In this document: in pieces, positions 5,611-6,066 of the stretch
Numbering within the stretch: the first letter of the stretch is position 1
Layout: every line of letters begins with the position of its first letter
Made by a program: the position numbers and the translations under genes
Source: Thermoplasmata archaeon
GTDB taxonomy: Bacteria > Actinomycetota > Acidimicrobiia > Acidimicrobiales > Acidimicrobiaceae
DNA length: 6,066 nt
Direction of reading: 5' to 3'
Assembly: GCA_021836665.1 (NCBI GenBank)
Contig: JAKBHQ010000205.1
Span: 1-6,066 of the forward strand
Notes under the pieces: model-generated
The model's database searches: none
Told to the model about the DNA's origin: nothing
What the model saw: only the letters and a program-made list of their open reading frames with translations

Positions 5611-6066
5611 TTATTTGGTGCGTGTCTTATAACCCCATCGAGACGTGCGGCCTCCGCTACCGACTGCGCTACCATCTGAGCGACTGACTTGTTGAAGACG
5701 CTCGGAACTACGTAGCTAGGGGAGAGTTCGTCCTCTCCAACGGCATTTGCTATCGCAGTAGCCGCCGCTAGTTTCATAGTCTCGGTGATACTCATTGCAC
5801 CAGCGTCGAGGGCCCCCCTGAAAATACCCGGGAAGCACAGTACGTTGTTGATCTGATTTGGGTAGTCGGAACGACCGGTCGCTATCACGGCGGCGATTCC
5901 CTCGATCTCCTCGGGCATCACCTCAGGCGTAGGGTTGGCGAGGCCAAAGACGATCGGGTTCCTCCCCATGCGGAGAATATCTTCACGATGGACTATCCCG
6001 GGTCCAGACACCCCTACGAATAGGTCAGCGCCGGCGAGGGCTTCGCCGACCGATCCCATCTTTCTA
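5607..6066 (-). CDS. Malic enzyme, C-terminal (NAD(P)-binding) part; 5' end outside the window
   Basis: Malic enzyme oxidatively decarboxylates malate to pyruvate, reducing NAD or NADP, in the cytosol. The visible 152 codons are the C-terminal part of the NAD-binding domain: GADLFVGVSGPGIV, PIVFGLANPTPEVMPEE, the signature ATGRSDYPNQINNVLCFPGI with FRGALDAGA, then MKLAAATAIANAVGEDELSP and a normal C-terminus. The frame stays open to the window edge (codons for R and K precede the methionine at 6057-6059), so that methionine is internal, because family members are about 400 residues or longer and the substrate-binding domain must lie to the right. Cofactor choice cannot be judged from this part. 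It converges on the DNA methyltransferase gene and their stops share CTAG (5607-5610). Confidence 0.92.
   Translation of the reverse strand, partial: RKMGSVGEALAGADLFVGVSGPGIVHREDILRMGRNPIVFGLANPTPEVMPEEIEGIAAVIATGRSDYPNQINNVLCFPGIFRGALDAGAMSITETMKLAAATAIANAVGEDELSPSYVVPSVFNKSVAQMVAQSVAEAARLDGVIRHAPNN

Overview
The window looks like a moderately GC-rich actinobacterial chromosome segment. A coenzyme F420-type luciferase-like oxidoreductase, a DNA methyltransferase of a type I associate with actinobacteria, and IS remnants with actinobacterial-looking transposase motifs all point that way. An acidophilic member of class Acidimicrobiia is my guess from general recall and the mid-range base composition; it is not proven by the sequence. 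Start codons GTG and TTG are used freely.

Layout. Positions 1-254 hold no recognised gene but carry a 7-bp-stem dyad and a 14-bp tandem repeat. Next comes a 412-residue FkbM-type SAM methyltransferase with an extra N-terminal Rossmann-like domain (255-1493). Its last codons and stop lie inside a broken insertion sequence. From about 1453 to 4292 the DNA is an IS graveyard. It holds three remnants of the 5' end of one IS (I suggest the IS1634 family): an inverted one at 1453-1549 and two long ones in direct orientation at 1813-2003 and 4101-4292. It also holds the left end of an IS3-family element with a 34-codon orfA stub (about 2008-2163) and a broken IS5-like transposase (3846-4076). Inside this sits an F420-dependent oxidoreductase gene (2628-3574) that is frameshifted near its start exactly at a T TTT TTC heptamer. 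An unrecognised, start-less reading frame (2380-2625) ends 2 bases before it.

The right third is healthier: a beta-class (N4-cytosine or N6-adenine) DNA methyltransferase (4636-5610, or from 4549) converges on the 3' part of a malic enzyme gene on the minus strand (5607 to beyond the window edge). The two stop codons share the palindrome CTAG.

The genes do not form an evident pathway. FkbM suggests a polysaccharide or secondary-metabolite neighbourhood to the left, malic enzyme is central metabolism on the right, and the part between has been rearranged by mobile elements. I found no convincing new defence or mobile system. The most interesting items are the slippery-site frameshift in the oxidoreductase, the IS-derived 3' end of the FkbM gene, the recurring IS-end fragments with shared boundaries, and a long imperfect palindrome at 2181-2259.
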